NCBI GenBank assembly: GCA_905199445.1
Contig: CAJKGK010000010.1
Location: forward strand, 31,288-95,287
DNA length: 64,000 nt
Direction: 5' to 3'
From: an uncultured Lachnospiraceae bacterium
GTDB taxonomy: Bacteria; Bacillota; Clostridia; Lachnospirales; Lachnospiraceae
Positions 9,407-18,378 of the stretch are shown one piece after another. The notes beneath the pieces were generated by a model, which saw only the letters and a program-made list of their open reading frames with translations, was not told where the DNA came from and ran no database searches. The position numbers were made by a program, and so were the translations under genes. How positions within the stretch are numbered: position 1 is the first letter of the stretch; each line of letters opens with the position of its first letter.

Positions 9407-9490
9407 GGGGTCCCCCTGTTTTCTATAAATTTCCCGGCAGCACTCACAAACATGCACTATGAGTTAAACCTTATGTTCCAGGATATTTTC

Positions 9491-9519
9491 ATTGTAGTCA
9501 ATCTCAAGTTCCCAGTCAA
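9491..9519 (-). promoter_or_regulatory. Sigma-A promoter for the DUF1576 gene
   Basis: Minus strand TTGACT (9514-9519), 17-bp spacer, TACAAT (9491-9496), about 85 bp upstream of the chosen start. Confidence 0.7.
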
Positions 9520-9670
9520 GCAAATTGACTTCCAGTCAGCCATTTTATCTAGATCATCACGGCTCCCACATATTTTTCCCGCTTTCCTCCCATAATAATC
9601 ATATATTACCCGTTCTTTTTGTAACGATGGTCTTATCAAAAAAACAGTATGCCATTTTTAAGGAGCATTT

Positions 9671-10396
9671 ATGAAACGTCTGACGCATATTTTTTTAATC
9701 ATTCAGTGGTTGATTTTTATCTCATATATGACGATGGATTTATACAGCCGTTCAATGGGGTTCTACTCCGCTTTACTTAAGTATACCGGTATCCTCCTTT
9801 GTTGCTTTTACACATGGACACTGTATACCCACAGCCAAATTTCTCTGTCCCCATACTGGCTGGCAGCCTGTGTGATCGTTTTATTCGCAGATTATTTTCT
9901 TCTTTTTACACCGCAGTCCCTGGCCGGAGTCATGACCTTTTGTATGGTTCAATGTCTTTACCTTTGCGCGCAAAAAGGCGGAAAATTTCTGCCTGGATTC
10001 ATCCTTTTTTCCGGCCTTTGGGGATTTCCTATTTATTTTATATTCAAGGCCCTAAAACCGGATGCTGCATTGTTATCTGCGCTGTCCATGATTTATATGC
10101 TCATGCTGACCATAAACATAGGCATCGCCATACACAATTTTGTAAAATATCCGAATATTAGCCATCTGTTTACAGCTATTGGACTGATTTTTTACATTCT
10201 TTGCGATATTAATGTAGGGCTGATCAACTTTCCGAAAGTCATCGGCATAGCCATTGACCTTCCAAAAGCATTCACCGGCATGTCTGCCTGTGCCATGTGG
10301 TTTTTCTATCTGCCTGCCCAGATTTTCCTGTCCCTGGGATGTTTTTTTTCCATCCACGGGCATGGACCTGTATCCAACCTACCATATGGTAACTGA
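9671..10396 (+). CDS. Small polytopic membrane protein, possibly lysoplasmalogenase-like (YhhN)
   Basis: 241 residues with about eight hydrophobic segments and very short loops; RBS AAGGAG seven bases before ATG. Aspartates inside membrane segments (VLFADYFLLF near residue 78 and YILCDINVGL near 182) resemble the YhhN/TMEM86 lysoplasmalogenase family, which keeps acidic residues in the membrane and hydrolyses vinyl-ether lysolipids. Plasmalogens occur in anaerobic clostridia, so the role would fit, but the similarity is weak by eye. Followed directly by a separately promoted MATE gene. Confidence 0.45.
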   Translation: MKRLTHIFLIIQWLIFISYMTMDLYSRSMGFYSALLKYTGILLCCFYTWTLYTHSQISLSPYWLAACVIVLFADYFLLFTPQSLAGVMTFCMVQCLYLCAQKGGKFLPGFILFSGLWGFPIYFIFKALKPDAALLSALSMIYMLMLTINIGIAIHNFVKYPNISHLFTAIGLIFYILCDINVGLINFPKVIGIAIDLPKAFTGMSACAMWFFYLPAQIFLSLGCFFSIHGHGPVSNLPYGN

Positions 10397-10411
10397 CTTT
10401 CCTGTCAGAAA

Positions 10412-10440
10412 TTGCATATTCCCACAAACCATGCTAAAAT
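10412..10440 (+). promoter_or_regulatory. Sigma-A promoter for the MATE gene
   Basis: TTGCAT (10412-10417), 17-bp spacer, TAAAAT (10435-10440); the start codon follows at 10480. Confidence 0.6.
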
Positions 10441-10479
10441 GTGAAACTGGATTACATTACTAAGGAGTTCATTTACGTT

Positions 10480-11880
10480 ATGAAAAAATCACTTACCAAA
10501 GTCAAAGAAACATTCTTTACCCATGATCCCGTTTTTTACAAAACATTATTTGGCATGATGATCGTGGTGGCCATGCAAAACCTTGTGGCCTACAGTGTCA
10601 ACATGGCGGATAATATTATGCTGGGCAGCTATAACCAAAACGCCCTGTCCGGAGCCGCAACGGTCAATCAGATCTTTTTTATGGTCCAGCAAGTTGCGCT
10701 GGCCATCGGTAACGCGCTTGTTGTTCTTGCCTCCCAGTACTGGGGCGAAAAACGCATTGACCCGATCCGCACCCTCACCGGAATTGCTTTGAAACTGGGG
10801 ATCATCTGCAGCGCCATAATCATTATTATCTGTACATTTTTCCCTGTTCCCCTGCTGAAACTGTTCACCACATCCCCGGAAATCATCAATGAAGGGCTGT
10901 CCTATCTCAAATTGGTTCAATGGACCTTTGTACTGTTTATTATCACCAATATCCTGATGGCTGCTCTGCGCAGCGTGGGAACAGTCAATATCTCCTTCTA
11001 TATTTCCGTTATTTCCCTATTGGTCAATGTAGCCATCAACTATACCCTGATTTTTGGCCATTTCGGATTCCCGGAAATGGGCATACGCGGTGCGGCCGTG
11101 GGCACCTTTGTGGCACGAATCATAGAATTTGCCATTGTTATTGTTTATATCATTCGCATAGATAAAAAGCTGAAGCTGTTTTCCGGAAAATTATTTGGCA
11201 GCACCAATGCCCTGTTTAAGAAGGATACCAGTCTCCGCCGGGATTACACAAAAGTAACGGTTCCCATTATGCTCTCTCAGGTTTTATGGGGTATCTCTGT
11301 CCCCATGCAAACAGCAATTTTGGGTCACATGTCCGCAGATGCCATTGCCGCCAACGCCGTGGCAACCACATTTTATCAGTATTTAAAAGTTATTGTCATT
11401 GCCATGTCTTCCACATCAGCGGTCATGATCGGTAATGCCATTGGCCGGGGAGATTTAAAGCGCATCAAATCCGACGCCAGAACACTGGCTGTCATTGATG
11501 TCACCATTGGTCTTGTGCTTGGTCTTGCCCTTTATCTGCTGCGTATGCCTCTGCTGTCCATGTATAACCTGTCAGACAATGCCACAACGATGGCGGTGAA
11601 CCTTATTATGATTATGAGCTTTGTCATGGTCGGTATGTCCTACCAGATGCCAGTCAGTTTTGGTATCATCCAGGGCGGCGGAGATACTAAGTTTACAATG
11701 AAAATGAATATGATCAGCACCTGGGCTATTGTGATGCCTCTGTCCTTTATGGCTGCCTTCTGGTGGAAATGGCCGGTGGAAGCCGTTGTTATCGTCATTC
11801 AGTCTGATCAGATCTTTAAAGGACTTCCCACATTTCTCCGGTTCAGAAGCTACAAATGGATCCGTAAGCTGACCAAATAA
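10480..11880 (+). CDS. MATE family efflux transporter
   Basis: 466 residues from the ATG after AAGGAG (10462-10467); an upstream in-frame GTG at 10441 overlaps the -10 element and is rejected. Exports organic cations or drugs in exchange for Na+ or H+. Twelve hydrophobic segments in two halves, with NMADNIMLGSYNQNALSGAA in the N-terminal half and LGHMSADAIAANAVATTFYQ at the matching place of the second half, both typical of MatE domains. Unlike the second MATE gene at 46.3-47.6 kb this one is intact. Transcription ends at the terminator at 11933-12004. Confidence 0.92.
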   Translation: MKKSLTKVKETFFTHDPVFYKTLFGMMIVVAMQNLVAYSVNMADNIMLGSYNQNALSGAATVNQIFFMVQQVALAIGNALVVLASQYWGEKRIDPIRTLTGIALKLGIICSAIIIIICTFFPVPLLKLFTTSPEIINEGLSYLKLVQWTFVLFIITNILMAALRSVGTVNISFYISVISLLVNVAINYTLIFGHFGFPEMGIRGAAVGTFVARIIEFAIVIVYIIRIDKKLKLFSGKLFGSTNALFKKDTSLRRDYTKVTVPIMLSQVLWGISVPMQTAILGHMSADAIAANAVATTFYQYLKVIVIAMSSTSAVMIGNAIGRGDLKRIKSDARTLAVIDVTIGLVLGLALYLLRMPLLSMYNLSDNATTMAVNLIMIMSFVMVGMSYQMPVSFGIIQGGGDTKFTMKMNMISTWAIVMPLSFMAAFWWKWPVEAVVIVIQSDQIFKGLPTFLRFRSYKWIRKLTK

Positions 11881-11932
11881 ACATGGCGAATTAAAGATAA
11901 CCGTATAAACCTAACACAAAACACATCTTCCG

Positions 11933-12004
11933 AAAAAAAGGCATTTCTCGGCCCCACTGGGAATCATATCCCAATGTTATGACAGCCGAAAAATGCCTTT
12001 TTTA
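11933..12004. terminator. Bidirectional terminator
   Basis: AAAAAAAGGCATTT(C/T)TCGGC arm at 11933-11951 pairs with GCCGAAAAATGCCTTTTTT at 11985-12003; a smaller TGGGA / TCCCA stem lies in the loop. Separates convergent MATE and GH3 genes. Confidence 0.85.
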
Positions 12005-12036
12005 TTCACTTTTATGTGATCATACGTCTGTATGTC

Positions 12037-14544
12037 TTATTTGACAAGTGTAAATTCTTTTTTCAGTAAATCCCGGTCATCGGAACTGGTTCCTACCATC
12101 AGTTCAAACGTTCCTGCTTCCGAGATCAGGCGGTTATCAAATCCGAAAAATCTCAGCATTGGCTCATCAACAGTAAACACAACGCTTGTACTTTCTCCAG
12201 GCTTTAATGTCACTTTTTCAAAACCTTTAAGCTCTTTTACAGGGCGGGCAATCGATGCTGCCACATCGTGAATATAAAGCTGAATAACTTCGGTTCCCTG
12301 AACACTGCCTGTATTTGTAACGCGCACAGAGGCTTTGATTTCCTGAGCATCGGTCATTGTATCTGCAGACAGCTGTAAATCTTCCACGGCAAAGGTTGTG
12401 TATGAAAGGCCGTATCCAAACGTATACAGCGGCGTGTTTGGTCCGTCCAGATAACGGGATCTGAATTTGTCTGCCATGCCTTCCGTATAAGGGCGGCCTG
12501 TGCTGAAATGATTATAGTAAATCGGAATCTGTCCCTGATTTCTCGGGAAGGAAATCGTCAGCTTTCCTGAAGGATTATAGTCACCCACAAGCACGTCAGC
12601 AATGGCATTGCCGGCCTGAGAACCTAAAAACCATGTTTCAAGCACTGCATTCATATGCTGATCGAACCAGTCTAAAAGCAAAGGACGGCCGTTGGTCAGC
12701 ACAAGCACAACCGGTTTATTCAGGGCAAGCATTTCCTGAGCCAACTGAATCTGCACCTGCGGCACCACAATATTTTGTCTGGAGGAGGCTTCACCGCTCA
12801 TACTCATATCTTCACCCAACGCAAGGATAATGACATCCGCCTGAACTGCCGCAGCCTTCGCCCGTTCAAAGCCGCCTTCAATTTCATCAAAAATATCACA
12901 GCCAGCTTCGCAGTACACCTTGACACCTTTCTTTTCCAGTCCCTGCTTTAATGTCACCGTCTGATCACTGTATGACGAAAACTGCCATGGGCCAAGAAGG
13001 TCTGTACTGTCTCCCTTTGGACCGATTACAGCAACACTCTGCCCGGATTTCAGAGGCAGCACACCGTCATTTTTAAGCAGCACTGCCGATTCTCTGGCCA
13101 GTCTGAGACTGACTTCCTGATGCTCTTCGGAAAAAATACGGTCCATATGTTCAGGCTGAAGATATTTAAACGGATCATCCATCAAGCCTGTTTTATATTT
13201 ATAGGTCAAAATACGTCTCACGGATTCATCGATCAGAGCTACATCCAAATCACCGCTCTCCACAGCCGATTTCAGGTTTTCCAAATACGTGGTTGATGCC
13301 ATTTCAATATCCATGGATGCCTTTACAGCCTTCACAGCCGCATCCTTCCGGCTCTCGGCAGCGCCATGGGCAATGGCTTCCTCCACAGCCGAATAATCCG
13401 ATACAAGCACGCCGTCAAATCCCAGTTCATCTCTAAGCAGATCCCGCAGAATATATTTATTGACAGCCACCGGGACACTATTCATTGTGTTAAACGCATT
13501 CATCACTGAAGCTGCGCCGGCATCCACACCGGCTTTAAACGGCGGCAAATATACATTTCTCAATGTTGTCTCCGTAATTTCACATGTATTATAGTCTCTC
13601 CCCCCTTCAGCCGCAGAATAGCCGATAAAGTGCTTCAGGCAGGCCATCATGCTGTCCTCATCATACAAATCATTGCCCTGATAACCTTTGACCTGAGCTT
13701 CACAAATCCGGGCACACAGATAAGGATCTTCTCCATTGCCTTCGGATACCCGGCCCCATCTGGGATCTCTGGCAATATCCAGCATTGGAGAAAATGCATA
13801 CATAATGCCAATCGGGGTACTTTCCCTGGCCGCAACACGCCCGGCCTCTCCGACAAGCTGAGGATTAAAAGAACAGGACCAACCCAGAGGGATAGGGAAA
13901 ACCGTGGATTTTCCATGAATAACATCCTGACAGAACATCAGCGGAATTCCCAGTCTGGATTCCTCCACTGCGATTTTTTGCTGTTCATAAATATTCGCTG
14001 CAGAAGTCATGGCAATCACCGAACCAACCATACCTCTGCGGATCATTTCATCCAAAGATAATTCACTGTCAACGTCTCCGCCGATAGCCGCCGTAAAATT
14101 ACCGGCACTCTGGCTCATCTGACCGATCTTTTCCTCCAGTGTCATCTTAGCCATCAGTGCATCCACTTCACGGCTGATTTCCTCGTCTGTACGGTGAACA
14201 ACCTTTCCCGTTCTTTTGGATGGCAGTTCCGCATACATAAGGTCTTCCTTTGTTTTGCCTGTAAATAAAACAGCTTTTCCGGAAATTTCTCCGATCGTGG
14301 CATAGCTGCCGCTGACCACATAGCCATCACCGGTATATTCAAACACCGCCTGATGGACAATTTTGGGAAACATGAAAAATACAGATTCCACAGTAATTTT
14401 ATTTCCATCAATAGTGGTCATTTTCGGCTTTTCCCAAATTCCAACCTGAAGTGTCTGAATACGGACATCAAGACCGTCTCCCACCTTTGCCACCTCAATG
14501 AGCATTGTCCCTTTTGTTGTCTCTAATGCGTATCGTCCTGTCAT
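12037..14544 (-). CDS. Glycoside hydrolase family 3 beta-glycosidase with extra N-terminal domain
   Basis: 835 residues, no signal peptide, so probably cytoplasmic cleavage of beta-linked glucosides or xylosides. The GH3 barrel begins near residue 125 (VDALMAKMTLEEKIGQM) and contains the substrate Lys-His motif CLKHFIGYSAAEGGRDY and the nucleophile region FDGVLVSDYSAVEE (Asp of SDY). The alpha/beta sandwich follows, with the probable acid/base region near GEDMSMSGEASSR, then a fibronectin III-like C-terminus. The first ~110 residues form an additional beta-rich region (YALETTKGTMLIEVAKVGDG...) that is not part of standard BglX. RBS TAGGAGG. A promoter plus an 8-bp inverted repeat precede it. 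Confidence 0.92.
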   Translation of the reverse strand: MTGRYALETTKGTMLIEVAKVGDGLDVRIQTLQVGIWEKPKMTTIDGNKITVESVFFMFPKIVHQAVFEYTGDGYVVSGSYATIGEISGKAVLFTGKTKEDLMYAELPSKRTGKVVHRTDEEISREVDALMAKMTLEEKIGQMSQSAGNFTAAIGGDVDSELSLDEMIRRGMVGSVIAMTSAANIYEQQKIAVEESRLGIPLMFCQDVIHGKSTVFPIPLGWSCSFNPQLVGEAGRVAARESTPIGIMYAFSPMLDIARDPRWGRVSEGNGEDPYLCARICEAQVKGYQGNDLYDEDSMMACLKHFIGYSAAEGGRDYNTCEITETTLRNVYLPPFKAGVDAGAASVMNAFNTMNSVPVAVNKYILRDLLRDELGFDGVLVSDYSAVEEAIAHGAAESRKDAAVKAVKASMDIEMASTTYLENLKSAVESGDLDVALIDESVRRILTYKYKTGLMDDPFKYLQPEHMDRIFSEEHQEVSLRLARESAVLLKNDGVLPLKSGQSVAVIGPKGDSTDLLGPWQFSSYSDQTVTLKQGLEKKGVKVYCEAGCDIFDEIEGGFERAKAAAVQADVIILALGEDMSMSGEASSRQNIVVPQVQIQLAQEMLALNKPVVLVLTNGRPLLLDWFDQHMNAVLETWFLGSQAGNAIADVLVGDYNPSGKLTISFPRNQGQIPIYYNHFSTGRPYTEGMADKFRSRYLDGPNTPLYTFGYGLSYTTFAVEDLQLSADTMTDAQEIKASVRVTNTGSVQGTEVIQLYIHDVAASIARPVKELKGFEKVTLKPGESTSVVFTVDEPMLRFFGFDNRLISEAGTFELMVGTSSDDRDLLKKEFTLVK

Positions 14545-14593
14545 TGGATACCTCCTATAAATTTCGGAAAATCAAATTCCTTTTATCCATTTC

Positions 14594-14620
14594 AACGGTT
14601 CAGCCTGTGTCCGAACCGTT
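14594..14620 (-). promoter_or_regulatory. Inverted repeat in the GH3 leader, possible operator
   Basis: AACGGTTC - 11 nt - GAACCGTT, perfect 8-bp arms, lying just downstream of the promoter and before the ribosome site. Could bind a repressor of the glucosidase gene or form an mRNA hairpin. Confidence 0.45.
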
Positions 14621-14631
14621 TGATCCTTTTT

Positions 14632-14660
14632 ATTATACATGGTTTGGCCCTTGCAGACAA
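14632..14660 (-). promoter_or_regulatory. Sigma-A promoter of the GH3 gene
   Basis: Minus strand TTGTCT (14655-14660), 17-bp spacer, TATAAT (14632-14637). Confidence 0.65.
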
Positions 14661-14751
14661 TTCAATTTTGTGACATCTAATGTTCATTTTAATACTTTTT
14701 GCCTATATGCTGTGTTGTCATTTTCTGCATTTCATGGTAATATTTAAACCA

Positions 14752-14780
14752 TTCAATGCTTATACTATCAATATTATAAT
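14752..14780 (+). promoter_or_regulatory. Promoter of yihY-like gene
   Basis: TTCAAT (14752-14757), 17-bp spacer, TATAAT (14775-14780); ribosome site AAGGAGG at 14799-14805. Confidence 0.55.
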
Positions 14781-14813
14781 ACAGCTGTCTTTATCATGAA
14801 GGAGGTTTGTGTG

Positions 14814-15650
14814 ATGCTTAATTTAATCAGCTGGATCAAGCTGATTCTTGACAAAATAAAAAAAGATCATCTGTCAGCCTATGCCGCCCAGTCCGCCTTT
14901 TTTATTATTCTGTCCGCTGTACCCTTTGTTATGCTTTTGCTTACACTGGTTCAGTATGCCCCCATCGACAGCACCGTATTGATTGAAGGTGTCAAAGATT
15001 TTTTTCCTGCCGATACCAGCGAAGTGCTTACCAGCGTCATCAACGAGGTCATGACCAAAACATCCGGTACGTTTGTATCCATCACCGTCATTACTCTTTT
15101 GTGGACAGCCGGAAAGGGCATCATGGCCATTACCAGGGGATTGAATTCCGTCTATGAAATCGAAGAAACCCGTAATTATATACTGCTTCGCCTTATTTCC
15201 ACGGTCTACACCCTTGTGTTTGCGATTATGATTATTTTTACCCTGTCCTTTCTTGTTTTCGGCAACCGAATTTATGTATGGATCTGCACAAAAATCCCTT
15301 TTCTCAACGATGTGGCTGCATTTATCATCAGCATAAGAACCATATCGTCCATGGGTATACTGACCGCATTGTTCCTGCTGTTTTATAAGGTGCTCCCCAA
15401 CAAAAAAGTTAAACTGCTTCACCAGCTTCCCGGTGCTCTTTTTACCGCTCTTGGCTGGATGATCAGCTCTTATATATTTTCAATTTATGTGGATTACTCC
15501 ACCAACCTGTCTTACATTTATGGGAGCCTGACCGGTATTATTGTCACCATGCTTTGGCTTTATTTTTGTATGAATCTGATGTTTTTCGGTGCAGAAATTA
15601 ATGTTCTTTGTTTCCCGCCAATCAGTGAACACCACGATTTACTGTATTAA
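14814..15650 (+). CDS. YihY/virulence factor BrkB family membrane protein
   Basis: 278 residues from the ATG placed 8 bases after AAGGAGG; an in-frame ATG at 14796 overlaps the ribosome site and is rejected. Inner-membrane protein with about six hydrophobic segments. Family marks: HLSAYAAQSAFFIILSAVPF at residues ~20-40, the amphipathic region DFFPADTSEVLTSVINEV, LWTAGKGIMAITRGLNSVYE, and the last segments GSLTGIIVTMLWLYFCMNLM and FFGAEIN. Once called RNase BN, which was a mistaken assignment; true function unknown. Monocistronic, flanked by a promoter and a terminator. Confidence 0.9.
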   Translation: MLNLISWIKLILDKIKKDHLSAYAAQSAFFIILSAVPFVMLLLTLVQYAPIDSTVLIEGVKDFFPADTSEVLTSVINEVMTKTSGTFVSITVITLLWTAGKGIMAITRGLNSVYEIEETRNYILLRLISTVYTLVFAIMIIFTLSFLVFGNRIYVWICTKIPFLNDVAAFIISIRTISSMGILTALFLLFYKVLPNKKVKLLHQLPGALFTALGWMISSYIFSIYVDYSTNLSYIYGSLTGIIVTMLWLYFCMNLMFFGAEINVLCFPPISEHHDLLY

Positions 15651-15674
15651 AAATGATTGACTGTCTAAAAAGGC

Positions 15675-15726
15675 AAAGCTGTATTTGAATCGCTCAGATA
15701 TATGGATTCAAATACAGCTTTTTTTG
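15675..15726 (+). terminator. Intrinsic terminator of yihY-like gene
   Basis: AAAGCTGTATTTGAATC (15675-15691) pairs with GATTCAAATACAGCTTT, followed by seven T. The complementary A run on the other side is short, so it acts mainly on the plus strand. Confidence 0.85.
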
Positions 15727-15767
15727 TCTATACCATCTATGGAAATAACACCAGACAATTTTTCTTT

Positions 15768-18095
15768 CTACTGTCCTGAGGTCAGGCTTGTCCCTGGAAA
15801 ATAACGGGTTAGTATTGAATCAAAGCTTTCCCCTCTTTTTGCCAGCGCCTGTACACCGTTCTGACTCATTCCCGCCCCGTGGCCGTAGCCACCGCCCCGC
15901 ACGGTCAGTGTACCGTCTTTGTGATCTGTTATATAAAAATAACCGCTGGGAAGCATATTCATAGATCCAGGCTCTGTGCCGTCATCACACAGTACAGAAT
16001 CCCCAATCGGTGCCAGCAAAAGGCGGATATTGTATTCCCCCATAATTTTAATGCAGGCCTGAGTGCCTTCCACAATCACCGATTTCACAATACCGCTGCT
16101 GCCCCTTTCTGCAACAGTAACAGAGACTATATCCCCCACGGTGTCCAATTCCTTTTGTTCAAATGTATTGTCATCATTTTTCACCAGAATCCACTGAGGA
16201 ACAGTGCGAGATCTGGATAAAAGATTTTTGTCCACAGAAGTTCTTAAATTCTCCCTGCTAAGGGTGACCTTCCATCTAAACCAGGAAATGTCTTTTTCAA
16301 AATAATCCTTATCTTCATAATGATCTATAAAATCTTTAAAATCCGCTTCATCCGAAAGTTCTGTCTTCATTCCTTCAGGTACTGTGCCAATCTGAAGACC
16401 GCCCTGCATATAAGGCGGGGCTTCCTGGGACAGCCATACATCCGCAGGGCTTGAACTGCTTCCACAGGAAGTGGAATAGAAATATGTCTGAACAGGTACG
16501 CCCTCCCATGTAAGAATCTGCCCTGCACACGCATCCACAGCTTCGTTTACCCGCAAATCTTCACTGGTATTATTGTAAACCTGTGTTGCCGTACTGTCAT
16601 CCACGTCTGCGCCGTAATCTTCAAACCGTGGATTATTTAAGGCATTAACCGCAAAACTTCTGGCACATACTGCCTGCACTTTCAGCGCCTCCATTTCATA
16701 GGAAGCCGGCATTTCACTGGGGACCACGCCGTAAAGATATTCCTCCAAAAGAAGCTCATTCACAATGTAAAGCCCATCCTGGGCTGCCGTAATTTTTAAG
16801 GTTCCTCTATATGCAGGATGTCCCTGACTCCGATTCATACTTGTAACCGTCAGCTGCCCGGCCGTTTCATCGCTGGCAACCGTTACTGACGTTCCAGGAG
16901 CCATCGTACCGGCCTCAATTGCAAAAGCCTCCCCCGGTCCGTAACTGTGCTTTTCTTTTTCTGAAAAAACCGTATACGGGCTGCTGCTTTCAACCACAAC
17001 TTTTTGATGTGCATAACCAGTAAAGCCATCCGTTCCCAAAAGCACTCGAATTGTCTGCGCATCCGTGGCAGCCCGTACAATGGCCCCGCAAATTTCATCC
17101 TGATCAACCACAAATTCTGTATACCGGTTGCCCACTTCCAACTGCTCCATGGAAATTTCTTCAATTCCATCATAAATCCTGTACACATTAAATGGCTGGG
17201 ACAAAGGCAGTTTACCATAGCCTTTCACTTCCACACAATCCTCGCTGATCGAAAGAATCTCTCCCTTAATCACCGTATTTTTCAAAGTCACATGCTTGAG
17301 TTTTCCATTTTCAAAGGTCAGATCTCCCATCACCTTTTCAACAGGCCGCTCCAGTGTATCTTCCAGCTCAAAATTTCTGTAATAACCGGAAATAAAAACC
17401 TGAAGCGTTTGCTCTTGTCCCTGTACAATCCAAAGATTTTTTACAACAGCAGGATTATGACTCACGCCTCTTACGCTAATGAGCGCGCTGCCCCGCACAT
17501 AAACCTTCAGATTCTGTCCCATAAAGTCATCCAGTGCAACGCCTGCTGCCGTATATACACCTGAATTTGTCAGGCACTGCCAGGGCATAAGGCCTTCCAC
17601 CTTTGATGGTGTTCCTAAAAGCAGCAATTCTTTTTTTTCCACATTTCCGGTTTGTAAGATGATCTGTTCGTAAATTTCTATCCATAATTTTTCAGGAATC
17701 GCCTTGTTTGGATCCTGCCTGTCCAATTCAAAAGAAAGCGTTTCAAGATGAGCACCGCATCGTTTGGCTGCAGTCTCAGCCTGTCCGTAAGTCAACGCTT
17801 CCATAGGAAAAAAATAGCCCTTTGTCACCTCCATACCAAACTGTGCAATGGCACAGTCTATGTAAGGCGCATACCAGTCTTCTTTGTCTACATCCACACA
17901 TTCCGTTTCTACATTCGCATATTCTGTTTCATTTTCTATGATCTCATCTTTCTCCCAGGCCAAAGTCAGCATCTTTGCCGCCATAGCCCGACTTACATAT
18001 ACATCCTGCACCGTTTCCTCTCTCATTTTAATCATAAGCAGCGTCACAGCCAGAATCCCACACAATAACCAAACAATCCAGTACTGACGTCTCAT
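15768..18095 (-). CDS. SpoIID/LytB-domain protein with long N-terminal ectodomain
   Basis: 775 residues from the ATG opening MRRQYWIVW, which follows AAGGAG; the open frame extends further upstream but only through the terminator hairpin. One N-terminal transmembrane anchor (residues ~5-22) directs the rest outside. Residues ~30-470 are an uncharacterised region with SLH-like helices near FFPMEALTYGQAETAA and several beta-rich repeats. The SpoIID domain follows: LLLEEYLYGVVPSEMPASYE (the Glu is the lytic transglycosylase candidate), LKVQAVCARSFAVNAL, and near the end GGGYGHGAGMSQNGVQALA. SpoIID cleaves glycan strands lacking stem peptides. It is about twice as long as SpoIID itself, so it is a SpoIID-like wall enzyme rather than the engulfment protein. 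Confidence 0.85.
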   Translation of the reverse strand: MRRQYWIVWLLCGILAVTLLMIKMREETVQDVYVSRAMAAKMLTLAWEKDEIIENETEYANVETECVDVDKEDWYAPYIDCAIAQFGMEVTKGYFFPMEALTYGQAETAAKRCGAHLETLSFELDRQDPNKAIPEKLWIEIYEQIILQTGNVEKKELLLLGTPSKVEGLMPWQCLTNSGVYTAAGVALDDFMGQNLKVYVRGSALISVRGVSHNPAVVKNLWIVQGQEQTLQVFISGYYRNFELEDTLERPVEKVMGDLTFENGKLKHVTLKNTVIKGEILSISEDCVEVKGYGKLPLSQPFNVYRIYDGIEEISMEQLEVGNRYTEFVVDQDEICGAIVRAATDAQTIRVLLGTDGFTGYAHQKVVVESSSPYTVFSEKEKHSYGPGEAFAIEAGTMAPGTSVTVASDETAGQLTVTSMNRSQGHPAYRGTLKITAAQDGLYIVNELLLEEYLYGVVPSEMPASYEMEALKVQAVCARSFAVNALNNPRFEDYGADVDDSTATQVYNNTSEDLRVNEAVDACAGQILTWEGVPVQTYFYSTSCGSSSSPADVWLSQEAPPYMQGGLQIGTVPEGMKTELSDEADFKDFIDHYEDKDYFEKDISWFRWKVTLSRENLRTSVDKNLLSRSRTVPQWILVKNDDNTFEQKELDTVGDIVSVTVAERGSSGIVKSVIVEGTQACIKIMGEYNIRLLLAPIGDSVLCDDGTEPGSMNMLPSGYFYITDHKDGTLTVRGGGYGHGAGMSQNGVQALAKRGESFDSILTRYFPGTSLTSGQ

Positions 18096-18106
18096 AAAAC
18101 TCCTTC

Positions 18107-18340
18107 CCGAAAGAAAAAAGGCGTCTGCAAACGCAGCCGCCTTTTTCTTTCGTAAGTTCCCAGGGTGCCGTTTCCTGCTATTTTGACGCCTAGCGCTAAG
18201 CCAGGTGGGTAACCTCGTTGGTCTTTCTGTCTTCCACTGCATGATCGGAGGCCTGACATATTCCCCAATATCAAGTTTCCCGTCAAAATAAATGTAGGAT
18301 CAAAATTGCAGGAGTCTCGTACACTCCAGGAGTTCTTCAT
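18107..18340 (-). ncRNA. Structured RNA gene, candidate 6S RNA (SsrS)
   Basis: About 230 nt between the sigma-factor gene and the SpoIID-like gene, with no plausible coding frame. A near-consensus promoter lies at 18347-18375 and an intrinsic terminator at 18108-18152. A perfect 10-bp long-range stem joins TATTTTGACG (18281-18290 on the minus strand) with CGTCAAAATA (18179-18188), enclosing about 90 nt with a large internal loop and a local AGG-TTACCC-ACCT hairpin. A long closing helix around an open bubble and the string GGTTACCCACCTGG recall clostridial 6S RNA, which binds RNA polymerase holoenzyme; this is from memory and not verified by a covariance search. Alternative: a leader of the SpoIID-like mRNA. 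Confidence 0.55.
18108..18152 (-). terminator. Terminator of the structured RNA
   Basis: CGAAAGAAAAAGGCG ... CGCCTTTTTTCTTTCG stem with a small GCTGCG/GCAGAC apex. It ends immediately before the AAGGAG of the SpoIID-like gene, so readthrough would be needed to express that gene from this promoter. Confidence 0.85.
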
Positions 18341-18346
18341 GTGGTT

Positions 18347-18375
18347 ATTATATATGATGTACGTAAAAATTTCAA
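18347..18375 (-). promoter_or_regulatory. Near-consensus sigma-A promoter for the structured RNA
   Basis: Minus strand TTGAAA (18370-18375), 17-bp spacer, TATAAT (18347-18352). Overlaps the last bases before the end of the sigma-factor gene. Predicted start near 18340. Confidence 0.75.
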
Positions 18376-18378
18376 GAC

